Shown: positions 8,407-17,292 of the stretch, piece by piece
Layout: each line of letters begins with the position of its first letter
How positions within the stretch are numbered: position 1 is the stretch's first letter
Assembly: GCA_038321775.1 (NCBI GenBank)
Contig: JBBQFI010000010.1
Coordinates: forward strand, 77,145-141,144
Reading direction: 5' to 3'
Length of the DNA: 64,000 nucleotides
Source: JBBQFI01 sp038321775
GTDB lineage: Bacteria > Verrucomicrobiota > Verrucomicrobiia > Chthoniobacterales > UBA10450
Made by a program: the position numbers and the translations under genes
Notes under the pieces: generated by a model
Database searches by the model: none
What the model was told of the DNA's origin: nothing
Seen by the model: the letters and a program-made list of their open reading frames with translations, nothing else

Positions 8407-9132
8407 ATGCCGAATGAAAAGCCAGCCTACAAACGCATCGTCCTGAAATTGAGCGGTGAAGCCGTTCGTGAAGCGGGTGCGCGCGAAAATATTTCGCCGC
8501 AAATCGTGCGTGAAATTGCCGAGCGCATAAAAGAAGTAGTCGAACTCGGCGTGCAGACCTCGATCGTGATCGGCGGCGGCAATATTTGGCGCGGACTTTC
8601 CGCGAGCCATCAGGGAATGGATCGAACCACCGCAGACTACATGGGAATGCTTGCCACCGTCATCAACGGCCTCGCTTTGCAAAGTGCGCTCGAGCAAGTG
8701 GGAGTCGTCGTGCGCGTGCAATCGGCAATTGAAATGAAAAATGTGAGTGAGCCCTTTATTCTGCGCCGCGCGGTGAGGCATCTTGAGGTGGGCCGTGTCG
8801 TCATCTTCGTTGCCGGCACGGGCAATCCATATTTTTCCACCGACACCACCGCCGCTTTGCGCGCGAGCGAAATTGGCGCGGACATAATTTTGAAAGCGAC
8901 CAAAGTGGATGGGATTTACGAGCGTGACCCGAAGCTCGATCCGAAGGCGCTTCGCTACGACAAAATCACCTACACGGAAGCGCTGACGCAACGCCTCCAA
9001 GTCATGGATTCGACCGCGTTCAGTCTCTGCATGGACAACAAAATTCCGATCATCGTTTTCGACATGAATAAGACGAGTAACTTTCGCGACATTGTGCTTG
9101 GCAAAAAAGTCGGCACGCTCGTGAGCGATTAA
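8407..9132 (+). CDS. pyrH: UMP kinase (uridylate kinase)
   Basis: 241 aa of the amino-acid-kinase fold that phosphorylates UMP to UDP, the first step of pyrimidine nucleotide activation. Visible motifs are KRIVLKLSGEA (phosphate loop), VIGGGNIWRG, GTGNPYFSTDT, KATKVDGIYERDP and MDSTAFSLCMDN. It is placed directly before frr, a very common bacterial arrangement. Confidence 0.97.
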   Translation: MPNEKPAYKRIVLKLSGEAVREAGARENISPQIVREIAERIKEVVELGVQTSIVIGGGNIWRGLSASHQGMDRTTADYMGMLATVINGLALQSALEQVGVVVRVQSAIEMKNVSEPFILRRAVRHLEVGRVVIFVAGTGNPYFSTDTTAALRASEIGADIILKATKVDGIYERDPKLDPKALRYDKITYTEALTQRLQVMDSTAFSLCMDNKIPIIVFDMNKTSNFRDIVLGKKVGTLVSD

Positions 9133-9174
9133 GATCGTTGCCAATTTCGATGGCGCATTGAAAATTCAATCCAC

Positions 9175-9735
9175 ATGACTGCCGAAGAAATTTTATTCGA
9201 AGCCGAAGTCGCGATGGAAAAAAGCGTCGACTACATGGTGCACGAGTTCTCCTCTGTGCGCACAGGCAAGGCGTCCCCCGCTCTGGTCGAGAACGTCGAT
9301 GTCGAAGCGTACGGTTCGACCATGAAGCTGAAACAACTCGCGCTCATCACCACGCCCGAACCGCGACTTCTTGTGGTGCAACCGTTCGACGCCAGCACCG
9401 TGCAAACCATTGAGAAGGCCTTGAAAGAATCGAAGATCGGCATCATGCCCGCGGTTGACGGCAAAATTATTCGTCTGCCTATTCCAGAATTGTCCGAAGA
9501 ACGCCGTAAAGATCTCGTGCGTTCGCTTCGTCAAATGGCAGAGGAAGCGCGCGTGCGTGTCCGCGCGAACCGCCGCACTGCGATGGATGACGCCAAAAAA
9601 TTACAAAAATCGGGCGGGTTGACGGAAGATCAGTTGCGCGATCTCGAAGACGGTGTGCAGAAATTGACCGATCGCTCCGTCAAATCGATCGACGAACATC
9701 TCGAGCGTAAAGACGCCGAGGTGATGAAAGTGTAG
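9175..9735 (+). CDS. frr: Ribosome recycling factor
   Basis: 186 aa, the usual length, dissociating post-termination ribosomes with EF-G. Family signatures include VHEFSSVRTGKASPALVENV, YGSTMKLKQLA, LLVVQPFD and the C-terminal helix pair with RVRANRRTAMDDAKKL. It is 42 bp downstream of pyrH and likely shares its transcript. It converges with a PEP-CTERM gene 26 bp away. Confidence 0.97.
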   Translation: MTAEEILFEAEVAMEKSVDYMVHEFSSVRTGKASPALVENVDVEAYGSTMKLKQLALITTPEPRLLVVQPFDASTVQTIEKALKESKIGIMPAVDGKIIRLPIPELSEERRKDLVRSLRQMAEEARVRVRANRRTAMDDAKKLQKSGGLTEDQLRDLEDGVQKLTDRSVKSIDEHLERKDAEVMKV

Positions 9736-9761
9736 CGCTTCCGCCGGAGCGACGAATAAAG

Positions 9762-11243
9762 CTACCGGCGACGATATCGGCCGATCCCGACTACGCCGCC
9801 ACCGATCGCCAGAAGCAGCAAACTAGCTGGTTCGGGCACAATCTGCGGATCGCTCAGCACGATATCATCGGGATCGAACAGACTTCCTGCTCCATAGTTC
9901 ACTTGAAACGACGCCGTCCCGTCTTCGGACACAAGACGTCCTCCGTTGGCCACGTTCGCAAAAACTCCAGAGATAATGTCGCCGGAGTCAAGCAGAGTGA
10001 AAGTCTGGCTCCCATTCAAGTGCATTTGGAACCCATTGATCATCTCCAGGACAAGAGTCCCACCGAGCGTTACAACCCCGCTTATAACCAGATGATCATA
10101 CTGGGTCTTCTGGGTAAGTCCTCCGATCTCCATCACGATCTTCGAATTGTTTAACAACGAGAGACTCCCATTAATCACAAGCTCTCCCGGAGCATCCCTG
10201 ACAGGCCCAGGATATGCTATAGTTCCGCCCGGCGAAACAATTCCGTTATTGCTGACACTGGCATTTATAGTTCCGGTGCCGCTCAGCTTTCCGAACTGAA
10301 TGTTGAGAGGCGTCGCGCTGGTTATCGATCCACCTACAAGGTTCGTATTAGAGTTATCAGTAAGGTGCGTAAATGTACCATTGATTGTTAAGTTCGCGCC
10401 CGACAGCACCTCAACAAAGCCATTGCTCACTTCGGTCGTTGCGTTCACGGTCGTGTTACCCCTGACGTGAAGACCTCCCTCAGACCAGGTGAACAAATTC
10501 GCATTAAGCGTCGCACCGGTGTCGAAATAAAACTCCATGTCAACGAACATAAATTTGCCGACACTTATGCTTCCGCTACTGCTGCCTAATCCCATCCGCA
10601 GCCGGAACGTCGTATTAGCATCGCCCACCACGCTTCCACTGTTATAAAACTGGCTCCCAGTGAACACACCGTTAGATTTGGGGTCACCGTGAATGACAAA
10701 ACTACCGGCATTGTCAAATCTTTGGAATTCCCCAAAGACAGGTGACGCTGTCAGCGTCTGGTTCCAAGTCGCACCAGCGAGATTGTGAACATCTCCGCGG
10801 ACGCCGGTCGAAGTGTTAAATATGCCTGCGTTATTGAGCGCTAGGACGACTATCGTGCCGCCCGAAACCGTGGAAGTTGAACCAGCTCCCAAATTAATTG
10901 TAATTGGTGACGAAAAGAAAGGGTTGCCCAATGTGCCCCCTGTCATAGTTAAACCGTCGTTTAGCGTAAGCGTGGAGGATCCGTCGAGAGTTCCTCCATT
11001 CATGAATAACCGCTGAATCGTTATGTCCTGATTCAGGGTGACCGTTCCGTCATTAATCGTAGCGTCGTAAGTGGTGCTATTATTGTTCGGATAATTTGGG
11101 TTACTATCCCATTGCAAAGGGTCGCTCCAATTGCCACTCCCTCCCAACCACTTCGCCGAAGAATCCGCCGACCACGAAGTGACCGGCAGCACAAAGATCG
11201 AACAATAAACAAACAGTCGCGGAATCAGATGGGAGGCGCGCAC
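9762..11243 (-). CDS. PEP-CTERM-sorted beta-strand-repeat surface protein A
   Basis: 493 aa. A signal peptide (hydrophobic residues ~8-24 ending SWSA) is followed by WLGGSGNWSDPLQWDSNPNYP, an autotransporter-passenger-like motif. A long Gly/Asn/Thr-rich beta-helical region follows, made of repeats of the form TLTLNDGLTMTGG. The C-terminus is a textbook PEP-CTERM signal: VPEP, a hydrophobic stretch and a basic RYRRR tail. It should be exported, cleaved and anchored or released by an exosortase, none of which is seen in this window. The start codon is GTG. It is paralogous to the protein at 12432-13919, and the pair brackets two other genes on the same strand. Confidence 0.85.
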   Translation of the reverse strand: MRASHLIPRLFVYCSIFVLPVTSWSADSSAKWLGGSGNWSDPLQWDSNPNYPNNNSTTYDATINDGTVTLNQDITIQRLFMNGGTLDGSSTLTLNDGLTMTGGTLGNPFFSSPITINLGAGSTSTVSGGTIVVLALNNAGIFNTSTGVRGDVHNLAGATWNQTLTASPVFGEFQRFDNAGSFVIHGDPKSNGVFTGSQFYNSGSVVGDANTTFRLRMGLGSSSGSISVGKFMFVDMEFYFDTGATLNANLFTWSEGGLHVRGNTTVNATTEVSNGFVEVLSGANLTINGTFTHLTDNSNTNLVGGSITSATPLNIQFGKLSGTGTINASVSNNGIVSPGGTIAYPGPVRDAPGELVINGSLSLLNNSKIVMEIGGLTQKTQYDHLVISGVVTLGGTLVLEMINGFQMHLNGSQTFTLLDSGDIISGVFANVANGGRLVSEDGTASFQVNYGAGSLFDPDDIVLSDPQIVPEPASLLLLAIGGGVVGIGRYRRR

Positions 11244-11306
11244 GCTTCTATCTCACAACACGGCGACTAACTCGACAAGTAAAAAAAAGTGCCGCCGGAC
11301 TTTCCG

Positions 11307-12122
11307 CTAAAGCCGGACCAGGTCGAGAAGAAACTGCGACCAAAGGTAAACCATTCCACGCCACGAGTACTTTACGTCCCCCGCGGCGGTAGGCTTGAGC
11401 ACGCCCTTCTTGATGTTATGCGCGATCTGCTCGCGCAGGTCGTTTTCTACTTCCTCCTGCACGCGTTCTTCGTCCAGAACGTCGATGACGCTGGCGTCGA
11501 TATTGTTCTGCTGGAGGAATTTTCGATGACTCTGGTAAAGCTGCCAAAATGATTGGTCTGGCCGCTGACGATTAATGCGAAAAGTGGGCGTTAGTTTTAA
11601 GCCATAGGAAAGCGGATAATTCCAAGTCGTCCAGACGATGCCGTTCTTCGCGCGTGAAGAAATGCGCAGATAATAAAAGGAAAGATCGTGCTGCTCATTC
11701 AAACAGATCGTCGCTTGCGACCGATCGTCTTCCTTGTAATAAAGCCGGAAAAATTGCCGGTAATCTTCCCAATCCCATCCGGCATCGCTGATATGCGCAA
11801 AACCTTCGCTCTCGATCTCATGAGAGATTTCGTAGAATGAGGGAAATACGTCCGTGGTCGGCGGACTCTTCGGGCGTAGTCTTTTCTCCTTCGGCAAACG
11901 TAATGCACGGATTCGAGTCAAAATTTCCAACCAGGGAAGGAACAACCAGCCAAGCGCCCCTAACGAGCCGTAAACGAAACTTCCCGTGGCAAAATAAACG
12001 GCGAGAAACGACGCGGTAAGAATCCCGAGCGCGCCGGCTTTTTGGGCAAACGAAGTCTGATAGCTGCGCAACGCGATGCTGAGCACCGCCACGCCGAGGG
12101 TCATGAGAAGACCAAAAAGCAT
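11307..12122 (-). CDS. Membrane-anchored protein of unknown function
   Basis: 271 aa. Two or three hydrophobic N-terminal segments (~1-20, 28-48 and 50-68) are followed by a basic linker (RALRLPKEKRLRPKSP). A soluble domain of ~180 residues, rich in aromatic residues, completes it (FPSFYEISHEIESEGF, LSFYYLRISSR, YRQFFRLYYK). It overlaps the upstream glutaredoxin gene by one base at its start, so they are translationally coupled. I do not recognise the domain; function unknown. Confidence 0.65.
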   Translation of the reverse strand: MLFGLLMTLGVAVLSIALRSYQTSFAQKAGALGILTASFLAVYFATGSFVYGSLGALGWLFLPWLEILTRIRALRLPKEKRLRPKSPPTTDVFPSFYEISHEIESEGFAHISDAGWDWEDYRQFFRLYYKEDDRSQATICLNEQHDLSFYYLRISSRAKNGIVWTTWNYPLSYGLKLTPTFRINRQRPDQSFWQLYQSHRKFLQQNNIDASVIDVLDEERVQEEVENDLREQIAHNIKKGVLKPTAAGDVKYSWRGMVYLWSQFLLDLVRL

Positions 12123-12388
12123 TACGGCTCGATCTGGTGCTGACGCAGAAACTTTTCCAACTGATCCGTATCGAAATTTGCTAACACTTCTTCCCCGGCG
12201 ACAAGCGTGGGCACATAGGTTTGCTCCGACAACTCTTTCATTTCCGCGTACGCCTCACGATCCTGGCCGACATCGATCACAGAAAACTTATAGCCGCGCT
12301 CGGTCAGATAATCTTTCGCATCAATACACCACGAGCACCATTCACGGCTATAAAGTCTGAGGTCACTCGGCACGCGGGAACTAAACAA
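12122..12388 (-). CDS. Glutaredoxin-family thiol oxidoreductase
   Basis: 88 aa, a minimal thioredoxin-fold protein. LYSREWCSWCIDAKDYL (~12-28) gives a dithiol CSWC active site, TYVPTL supplies the cis-proline, and the length matches glutaredoxins. It probably reduces disulfides using glutathione or another low-molecular thiol. It sits immediately upstream of the membrane protein gene at 11307, so it may serve that protein. The substrate is unknown. Confidence 0.85.
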   Translation of the reverse strand: MFSSRVPSDLRLYSREWCSWCIDAKDYLTERGYKFSVIDVGQDREAYAEMKELSEQTYVPTLVAGEEVLANFDTDQLEKFLRQHQIEP

Positions 12389-12431
12389 GCGCTTCCCGTG
12401 CCGTCAACCGTGCGGAACGCGCGACGCCCGT

Positions 12432-13919
12432 TTAGGTCGAGCGACGGCGAAGCCGGCACGCAAGCAAAAGCGCGCCACCGGCAAGAAAGGAGAGTGAGGT
12501 GATTGGCTCCGGAACCGCGTTGCTAATAGGATCGCTCAGGACCAATTCATCCGGGTCGTAAACACTATCTGGGCCGTAATTGACTTGGAAAGAAGCAAGG
12601 CCGTCGGTTGTTTCCACACGCTCTCCATTTGCGACATTCAAAAAGCTGCCGCTAAGCAAGCCATTTGAAGTAAGCAAAGTAAATATCTGGCCGGGATTTA
12701 ATTGCATTTCGAATCCGTTGATTATTTGCAAAAATAGATAACCCCTCAGGAACACAGTACCGGAGATAGAAATAGAATCATTCGGTTCTCCCGAAGTACT
12801 CTGTCTGCTTTCGGTGAGTCCACCTATGTCCATTATCAAATATGCGCCGGAAGATAAATTAACATTCCCATTGATCGTCAACCTTCCGATCGTTCCGAAA
12901 CCACCCGCTAAAAGATTTCCGTCGCCGATGCTAACGTTCCCGTTAACTATTCCAGAACCACCCAGATTCGAGTTAAAACCAACGTTTATGAGTTGAGCGC
13001 TCGTTAGGGTCCCGCCGGCAAGGAAGATGCCACCGCGTAAATCCGAGCTGTAGTCACCAGTGAGAGTCAGCGCCGCTCCCGCCTGCACTGTTACGAAACC
13101 TCTATTGAAGAAACTGGTGCTAATGCTTGTATTGCCCCCAATCATCATGTTGCTGTCGTTCTCGGTCGCCCCAGCGCCGCTAATCGTGGCTCCACTCAGT
13201 GTGTAAGTGTTGTCCGTCTGTGTGGCGAAGTTGGGGAGAAAAACCAATTTACTATTGGCTCCTACAGCAAAGCTACCGCTGCTAGTGCCGCCGCCCATGA
13301 AAGCGAGGGCGGTATAGTCCGTGCCTAAGGCCTGTATCGCGACGCTGCCGCTGTTGTTGAAGACAGCATTAATCGTAACATTGGACACATTCCAAGTCGC
13401 CCCGGTAAGATTATTGATAATTCCGTTACCACCAACATCCGTTGTCTGGCTAACGGTGCCTGAATTATTGATGGTGGCTCCGTCCAGAGTTAGAGCTGAG
13501 CCGGAGATAGTTGAGGTGGATCCGGCCTCCAGGTTGATTGCGCCAGAACCGGAAACTCCGCCTCCTGTCCAAACCAGCCCCTCATTAAGATTCAGGTCGA
13601 ATGCAGCTGAGAGACTTCCACCGTTTAAAAAGAGCGACTGGATCGTAATGCTCTGGTCAACCGTCACACTTCCGCTGTTGATTGTGGCATCGTAAGTAAT
13701 GCCCATCCCATTGTTCGGATAGTTCGGATCAGTGTTCCACTGCGTGGCGTCGCTCCAATTCCCACTGCCACCGAGCCAGGTAGAAGAAGCGTCCGCCGCT
13801 GAACAATAATTTACGCAGAGCAACAACAAACTAACAACCAATAGGCTGCGCCTGCAAAGAGAGGAGAATCGATCTTCGATAGCGTCGTAGATTAAATGCC
13901 AATCGCCAGACTTCCACAA
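12432..13919 (-). CDS. PEP-CTERM-sorted beta-strand-repeat surface protein B
   Basis: 495 aa, paralogous to the protein at 9762-11243. It shares STWLGGSGNWSDATQWNTDPNYPNNG after the signal region, the same TYDATINSGSVTVDQSITIQ block, the closing block NGFEMQLNPGQIFTLL, and SFQVNYGPDSVYDPDELVLSDP just before the sorting signal. The C-terminus is AVPEP, a hydrophobic helix and RLRRRST. The frame opens with a TTG and has no ATG before the hydrophobic signal sequence (RRSLLVVSLLLLCVNYCSA), so the exact start is uncertain. Its role is probably extracellular matrix or surface. Confidence 0.82.
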   Translation of the reverse strand: MWKSGDWHLIYDAIEDRFSSLCRRSLLVVSLLLLCVNYCSAADASSTWLGGSGNWSDATQWNTDPNYPNNGMGITYDATINSGSVTVDQSITIQSLFLNGGSLSAAFDLNLNEGLVWTGGGVSGSGAINLEAGSTSTISGSALTLDGATINNSGTVSQTTDVGGNGIINNLTGATWNVSNVTINAVFNNSGSVAIQALGTDYTALAFMGGGTSSGSFAVGANSKLVFLPNFATQTDNTYTLSGATISGAGATENDSNMMIGGNTSISTSFFNRGFVTVQAGAALTLTGDYSSDLRGGIFLAGGTLTSAQLINVGFNSNLGGSGIVNGNVSIGDGNLLAGGFGTIGRLTINGNVNLSSGAYLIMDIGGLTESRQSTSGEPNDSISISGTVFLRGYLFLQIINGFEMQLNPGQIFTLLTSNGLLSGSFLNVANGERVETTDGLASFQVNYGPDSVYDPDELVLSDPISNAVPEPITSLSFLAGGALLLACRLRRRST

Positions 13920-13967
13920 GGAAATTATGACCGGAGCGAAAAATGTTCGGAAGTAATCGAAAGTGCG

Positions 13968-15518
13968 TCAATACGCCTTCGCCCAAATGACTCGACGTGC
14001 GCTTGGTCCTCCGGTGATCACACAAGGACCGGACTCCGCTGGATGCGACGGATCGTCAAATGGAATGCAGCGAATCGTGACTTTAAGATCGCTTTTTATT
14101 TGTTCTTCCACTGCGCGGGAACCATTCCAATGCGCGAGCGCGAAGCCGCCGTGGATTTCGGGTTTGTCGGATTTCCTGGGCGTGAAGAAATCGTAGAACT
14201 CTTCTTTTGAATCGATCATTCGCGTATGGGCGTCGCGGAACTCTTTAGCGCGATCGAAAAGATTTTGCTGGATGGAATCGAGTAATTCGCTCACTCGCCT
14301 AACGAGTTCTGGAACAGTAAGATTTTCTTTTGATTTTACCGGCTGATCGCGACGGCTCACGGAGACGTTGCCCGATTCCAAATCCCGCGGGCCTAGTTCG
14401 ACGCGCAAGGGCACACCTTTCTTGATCCATTCCCAATTCTTCACGCCTCCGCCGAGATCGCGCCGATCCAGTTCTACTTCGATGGGCGCACCATGATAGA
14501 TGATTTCTCGGAGCTGCGATGCGAGTTTATCGGCTGCTTCTAATACCGCGGAGCGAGTTTCTTCTTTCGGCGTGATAGGAATAATGACGACATGTGTCGG
14601 CGCGATGCGCGGCGGTAAAACCAGCCCGTCATCGTCGCTGTGCATCATGATCACCGTCCCGACCAGCCGCGTGCTCGCGCCCCAGCTCGTGGTCCAACCG
14701 AATTCCTGTTTGCCATCGCGCGTTTGAAATTGAATTCCGCTCGCGCGCGAAAAGTTTTGTCCAAGAAAATGCGATGTGCCAGCCTGGATCGCTTTGCGGT
14801 CCTGCACCATCGCTTCGATCGACAACGTTTCCACCGCGCCCGGAAAACGTTCGCTCTCCGACTTCTCGCCGCTGTAGACTGGGATCGCGAGATGATCGCG
14901 GACGAATGTTTCATAAACATCGAGCATCCGTTTCGTTTCCTCGCGCGCTTCCGCTTCCGTTTCGTGCACGGTGTGGCCTTCCTGCCAGAGGAACTCGGTC
15001 GTGCGCAGAAATATGCGCGGCCGCATTTCCCAACGAACCACGTTAGCCCATTGATTAATGAGAATGGGCAGATCGCGATAGGATTGCACCCACTTCGCGT
15101 AACTCGCGCCGATGATTGTTTCCGAAGTTGGCCTAACGACTAATGGCTCGGTCAACGGACTGGCCGGTCTCATCTTCCCGTCCGGCCCAACTTCGAGCCG
15201 GCTATGAGTGACGACCGCGCACTCTTTCGCGAAACCTTCGACGTGTTCCGCTTCCTTCGCGAAATAACTTAGCGGAATGAAGAGCGGAAAGTACGCATTC
15301 TTGTGTCCGGTTGCTTTGAACATGGCGTCGAGCTGACGCTGCATATTTTCCCAAATCCCAAAGCCCCATGGACGTATGACCATGCAGCCGCGCACATCAG
15401 ATGGTTCGGCCAGTTCGGCCGCGCGAATGACCTGCTGATACCACTCAGGAAAATCTTCGTCGCGCCGCGGAGTGATGGCGCTTTTGCTAGAGGCGGAGTT
15501 CGACATGACGACACGCAA
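13968..15518 (-). CDS. proS: Prolyl-tRNA synthetase, archaeal/eukaryotic type
   Basis: Class II aminoacyl-tRNA synthetase of 516 aa. RGCMVIRPWGFGIWENMQ and the motif-2 region MRPRIFLRTTEFLWQEGHTVHETEAEA are diagnostic, as are TSHFLGQNF and TSWGASTRLVGTVIMMHSDD. The C-terminus ends WAKAY, with the terminal tyrosine typical of the archaeal/eukaryotic ProRS class. The large editing insertion of the E. coli type is absent. Two exact 9-mer copies (14297 and 15131) lie within it. It is co-directional with the PEP-CTERM gene downstream, with about 50 bp between them. Confidence 0.96.
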   Translation of the reverse strand: MRVVMSNSASSKSAITPRRDEDFPEWYQQVIRAAELAEPSDVRGCMVIRPWGFGIWENMQRQLDAMFKATGHKNAYFPLFIPLSYFAKEAEHVEGFAKECAVVTHSRLEVGPDGKMRPASPLTEPLVVRPTSETIIGASYAKWVQSYRDLPILINQWANVVRWEMRPRIFLRTTEFLWQEGHTVHETEAEAREETKRMLDVYETFVRDHLAIPVYSGEKSESERFPGAVETLSIEAMVQDRKAIQAGTSHFLGQNFSRASGIQFQTRDGKQEFGWTTSWGASTRLVGTVIMMHSDDDGLVLPPRIAPTHVVIIPITPKEETRSAVLEAADKLASQLREIIYHGAPIEVELDRRDLGGGVKNWEWIKKGVPLRVELGPRDLESGNVSVSRRDQPVKSKENLTVPELVRRVSELLDSIQQNLFDRAKEFRDAHTRMIDSKEEFYDFFTPRKSDKPEIHGGFALAHWNGSRAVEEQIKSDLKVTIRCIPFDDPSHPAESGPCVITGGPSARRVIWAKAY

Positions 15519-15596
15519 TTAAACTGGCGCAGTCGAAATGACCAGCGAGCAATTTGCGATTTCGTTGAGCGGAATGCTGGCGCGCCGAACCAGAAA

Positions 15597-16247
15597 TTAC
15601 GGATTGCCCGCGACGAGAGTTTCGGAACGTTCACCGCGTTCCGCGAAACTTCCCGCGAACTCGATGCTGCAGACGCTGCGATAACGAGCATGCCCGCCGT
15701 ATGCGGCGCCAGCGACGTTAAATGCCGGATTGAAAATATTCTTTCGATGTTTTCGCCCGCGCAGGCCTTCGTCGATAATGAGCGCGAGCACGATGTCGCG
15801 CGCACTCGACTTACCGTAGGAAATATTTTCGCCCCAAATCGCGCCCCATCTTCCGTAACGATTCATGCGATCGCCCGGATTGCTGAAATCGCTTCCGCCA
15901 TGACCCATTCGGCCGTTCGCCTGATCAGCACAGTGCTCTGAAGCGGCGCGAGACATCCCGGGAGACAGCGTCAACGGCTCCAGTGGCTGAGTACTTCGTA
16001 AAAATCGAACCGCTTCGTCGAGCGCGTGCGTTCCCTCTTTTGCCCGCAACATCGTTTGGCCTGGGAGCATCAGAATATTACCGTGAAAATGAGCGCGCAG
16101 ACTTTCGATATACGTCGCGTAAAGCGTCGGATTAGTTCTGGCCTGGTTCATTTCCGCGATTACCGCGCGAGCAGAAACTCCGTCGTTGCCGGCGTTCGCG
16201 AATTGAAAGGCGAAGCAGAATGAAAATCCAAACGCCAGGCATCTCAT
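15597..16247 (-). CDS. Secreted CAP-domain (SCP/PR1-like) protein
   Basis: 216 aa from the ATG at 16247. This start is chosen because it begins a clean signal peptide (MRCLAFGFSFCFAFQFANA) and leaves room for rplM on the other strand; the frame itself is open for 47 more codons. The mature part is a CAP domain: VIAEMNQARTNPTLYA, LSPGMSRAASEHCADQ, GRMGHGG and GENISYG, with the His/Glu cluster of the CAP cavity. It probably acts outside the cytoplasm; the activity of bacterial CAP proteins is not generally known. Confidence 0.85.
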   Translation of the reverse strand: MRCLAFGFSFCFAFQFANAGNDGVSARAVIAEMNQARTNPTLYATYIESLRAHFHGNILMLPGQTMLRAKEGTHALDEAVRFLRSTQPLEPLTLSPGMSRAASEHCADQANGRMGHGGSDFSNPGDRMNRYGRWGAIWGENISYGKSSARDIVLALIIDEGLRGRKHRKNIFNPAFNVAGAAYGGHARYRSVCSIEFAGSFAERGERSETLVAGNP

Positions 16248-16378
16248 TATGGTAATTATGAGCAAATCGGGTGCCAGCGGCGCGCCGGCCGATGACGGAA
16301 TCGCGACGCAAAAACATAATTCGCAGAGGTTGACACTCCGGCGCGGCGCTCGTAGTTTCCGTGCCCTTCCTCCGCTGG

Positions 16379-16810
16379 ATGAAAACATTTTCTGCTAAAG
16401 CCAACGAAGTCCCACGCAAGTGGTGGATCATCGATGCCAAAGATCAGATTCTTGGCCGCGTCGCGGTCAAGGCGGCCAATCTTTTGCGTGGAAAAGAAAA
16501 GGCCATCTTCACGCCGCACGTCGATACGGGTGATTTCGTCGTCGTGATCAATGCCGAAAGAGTGCGACTGACCGGTAAGAAGGAAGAGCAAAAGACCTAT
16601 ATGAGTTTTTCCGGATTCGTGGGCGGCCACAAAACAGAAACAGCTCGGTCGCGTCGGGTGCGGCATCCGGAATTGCTCGTGGAGCGAGCGGTGCGCGGAA
16701 TGATTCCGCACAACCGTCTCGGTCGCGCGGTTTATCGTAAATTGAAAGTATACCGCGGCGATCTGCATCCCCACGCTGCGCAACAACCGGCTCCGGTCTC
16801 ATTGCCGTAG
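16379..16810 (+). CDS. rplM: 50S ribosomal protein L13
   Basis: 143 aa. KTFSAKANEVPRKWWIIDAK, LGRVAVKAANLLRGK and HNRLGRAVYRKLKVYRG are standard L13 blocks. A GTG 18 nt upstream is in frame, but the ATG at 16379 gives the canonical MKTFSAK start. The repeated 9-mer at 16810-16818 begins at the last base of the stop codon and fills half of the 17-bp gap to rpsI. Confidence 0.97.
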   Translation: MKTFSAKANEVPRKWWIIDAKDQILGRVAVKAANLLRGKEKAIFTPHVDTGDFVVVINAERVRLTGKKEEQKTYMSFSGFVGGHKTETARSRRVRHPELLVERAVRGMIPHNRLGRAVYRKLKVYRGDLHPHAAQQPAPVSLP

Positions 16811-16827
16811 CCTAACGAGTTATCCGC

Positions 16828-17223
16828 ATGGCGCAGACTGAAGAATTTATCGCAACCGGCCGTCGTAAGACCTCCGTCGCCCGCATCCGCATGACTTCCG
16901 GCAGCGGTAAAATCGACATCAATGGCCGCAGCTTTGAAGATTATTTCCCCACGACGCCGCTGCAAAATACTGTGCTGCAACCTTTGCAGGCGGTGAAAAT
17001 GGCGAATGCCTACGATCTTTCCATCAACGCAACTGGCGGAGGCCCAACCGGACAGGCAGGCGCCGTCCGCCTCGCCATCGCGCGCGCGCTTTTGCAAGTG
17101 GACGCGAATCTACGCGGAACGCTCAAAGCCGAAGGGCTGTTGATGCGCGATCCGCGCATGAAAGAGCGCAAAAAATCCGGCCAACCCGGCGCGCGTAAGC
17201 GCTTCCAATTCTCGAAGCGATAA
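16828..17223 (+). CDS. rpsI: 30S ribosomal protein S9
   Basis: 131 aa. TGRRKTSVARIRMTSGSG at the start, GGGPTGQAGAVRLAIARALL in the middle and the C-terminal GARKRFQFSKR, which reaches toward the P-site tRNA, identify S9. It follows rplM by 17 bp, the nearly universal L13-S9 operon. Confidence 0.98.
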   Translation: MAQTEEFIATGRRKTSVARIRMTSGSGKIDINGRSFEDYFPTTPLQNTVLQPLQAVKMANAYDLSINATGGGPTGQAGAVRLAIARALLQVDANLRGTLKAEGLLMRDPRMKERKKSGQPGARKRFQFSKR

Positions 17224-17230
17224 TTCTTCG

Positions 17231-17249
17231 CTGCGCAAGTTTTGCGCAG
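17231..17249 (+). terminator. Hairpin after rpsI
   Basis: CTGCGCAA and TTGCGCAG form a perfect 8-bp stem with a GTT loop, starting 8 nt after the rpsI stop codon. There is no clear T run, so it could be a terminator or an mRNA 3'-end stabiliser. Confidence 0.45.
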
Positions 17250-17292
17250 TGCAGCGTTAGAGTTTTGCGTTCGCTCAACGCACCGAATCCGA

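Noticed and set aside
9762..13919. CRISPR-like or tandem-repeat array in the PEP-CTERM region
   Set aside because: The periodic look comes from Gly/Asn/Thr beta-strand repeats in protein coding sequence; there are no identical repeats with unique spacers.
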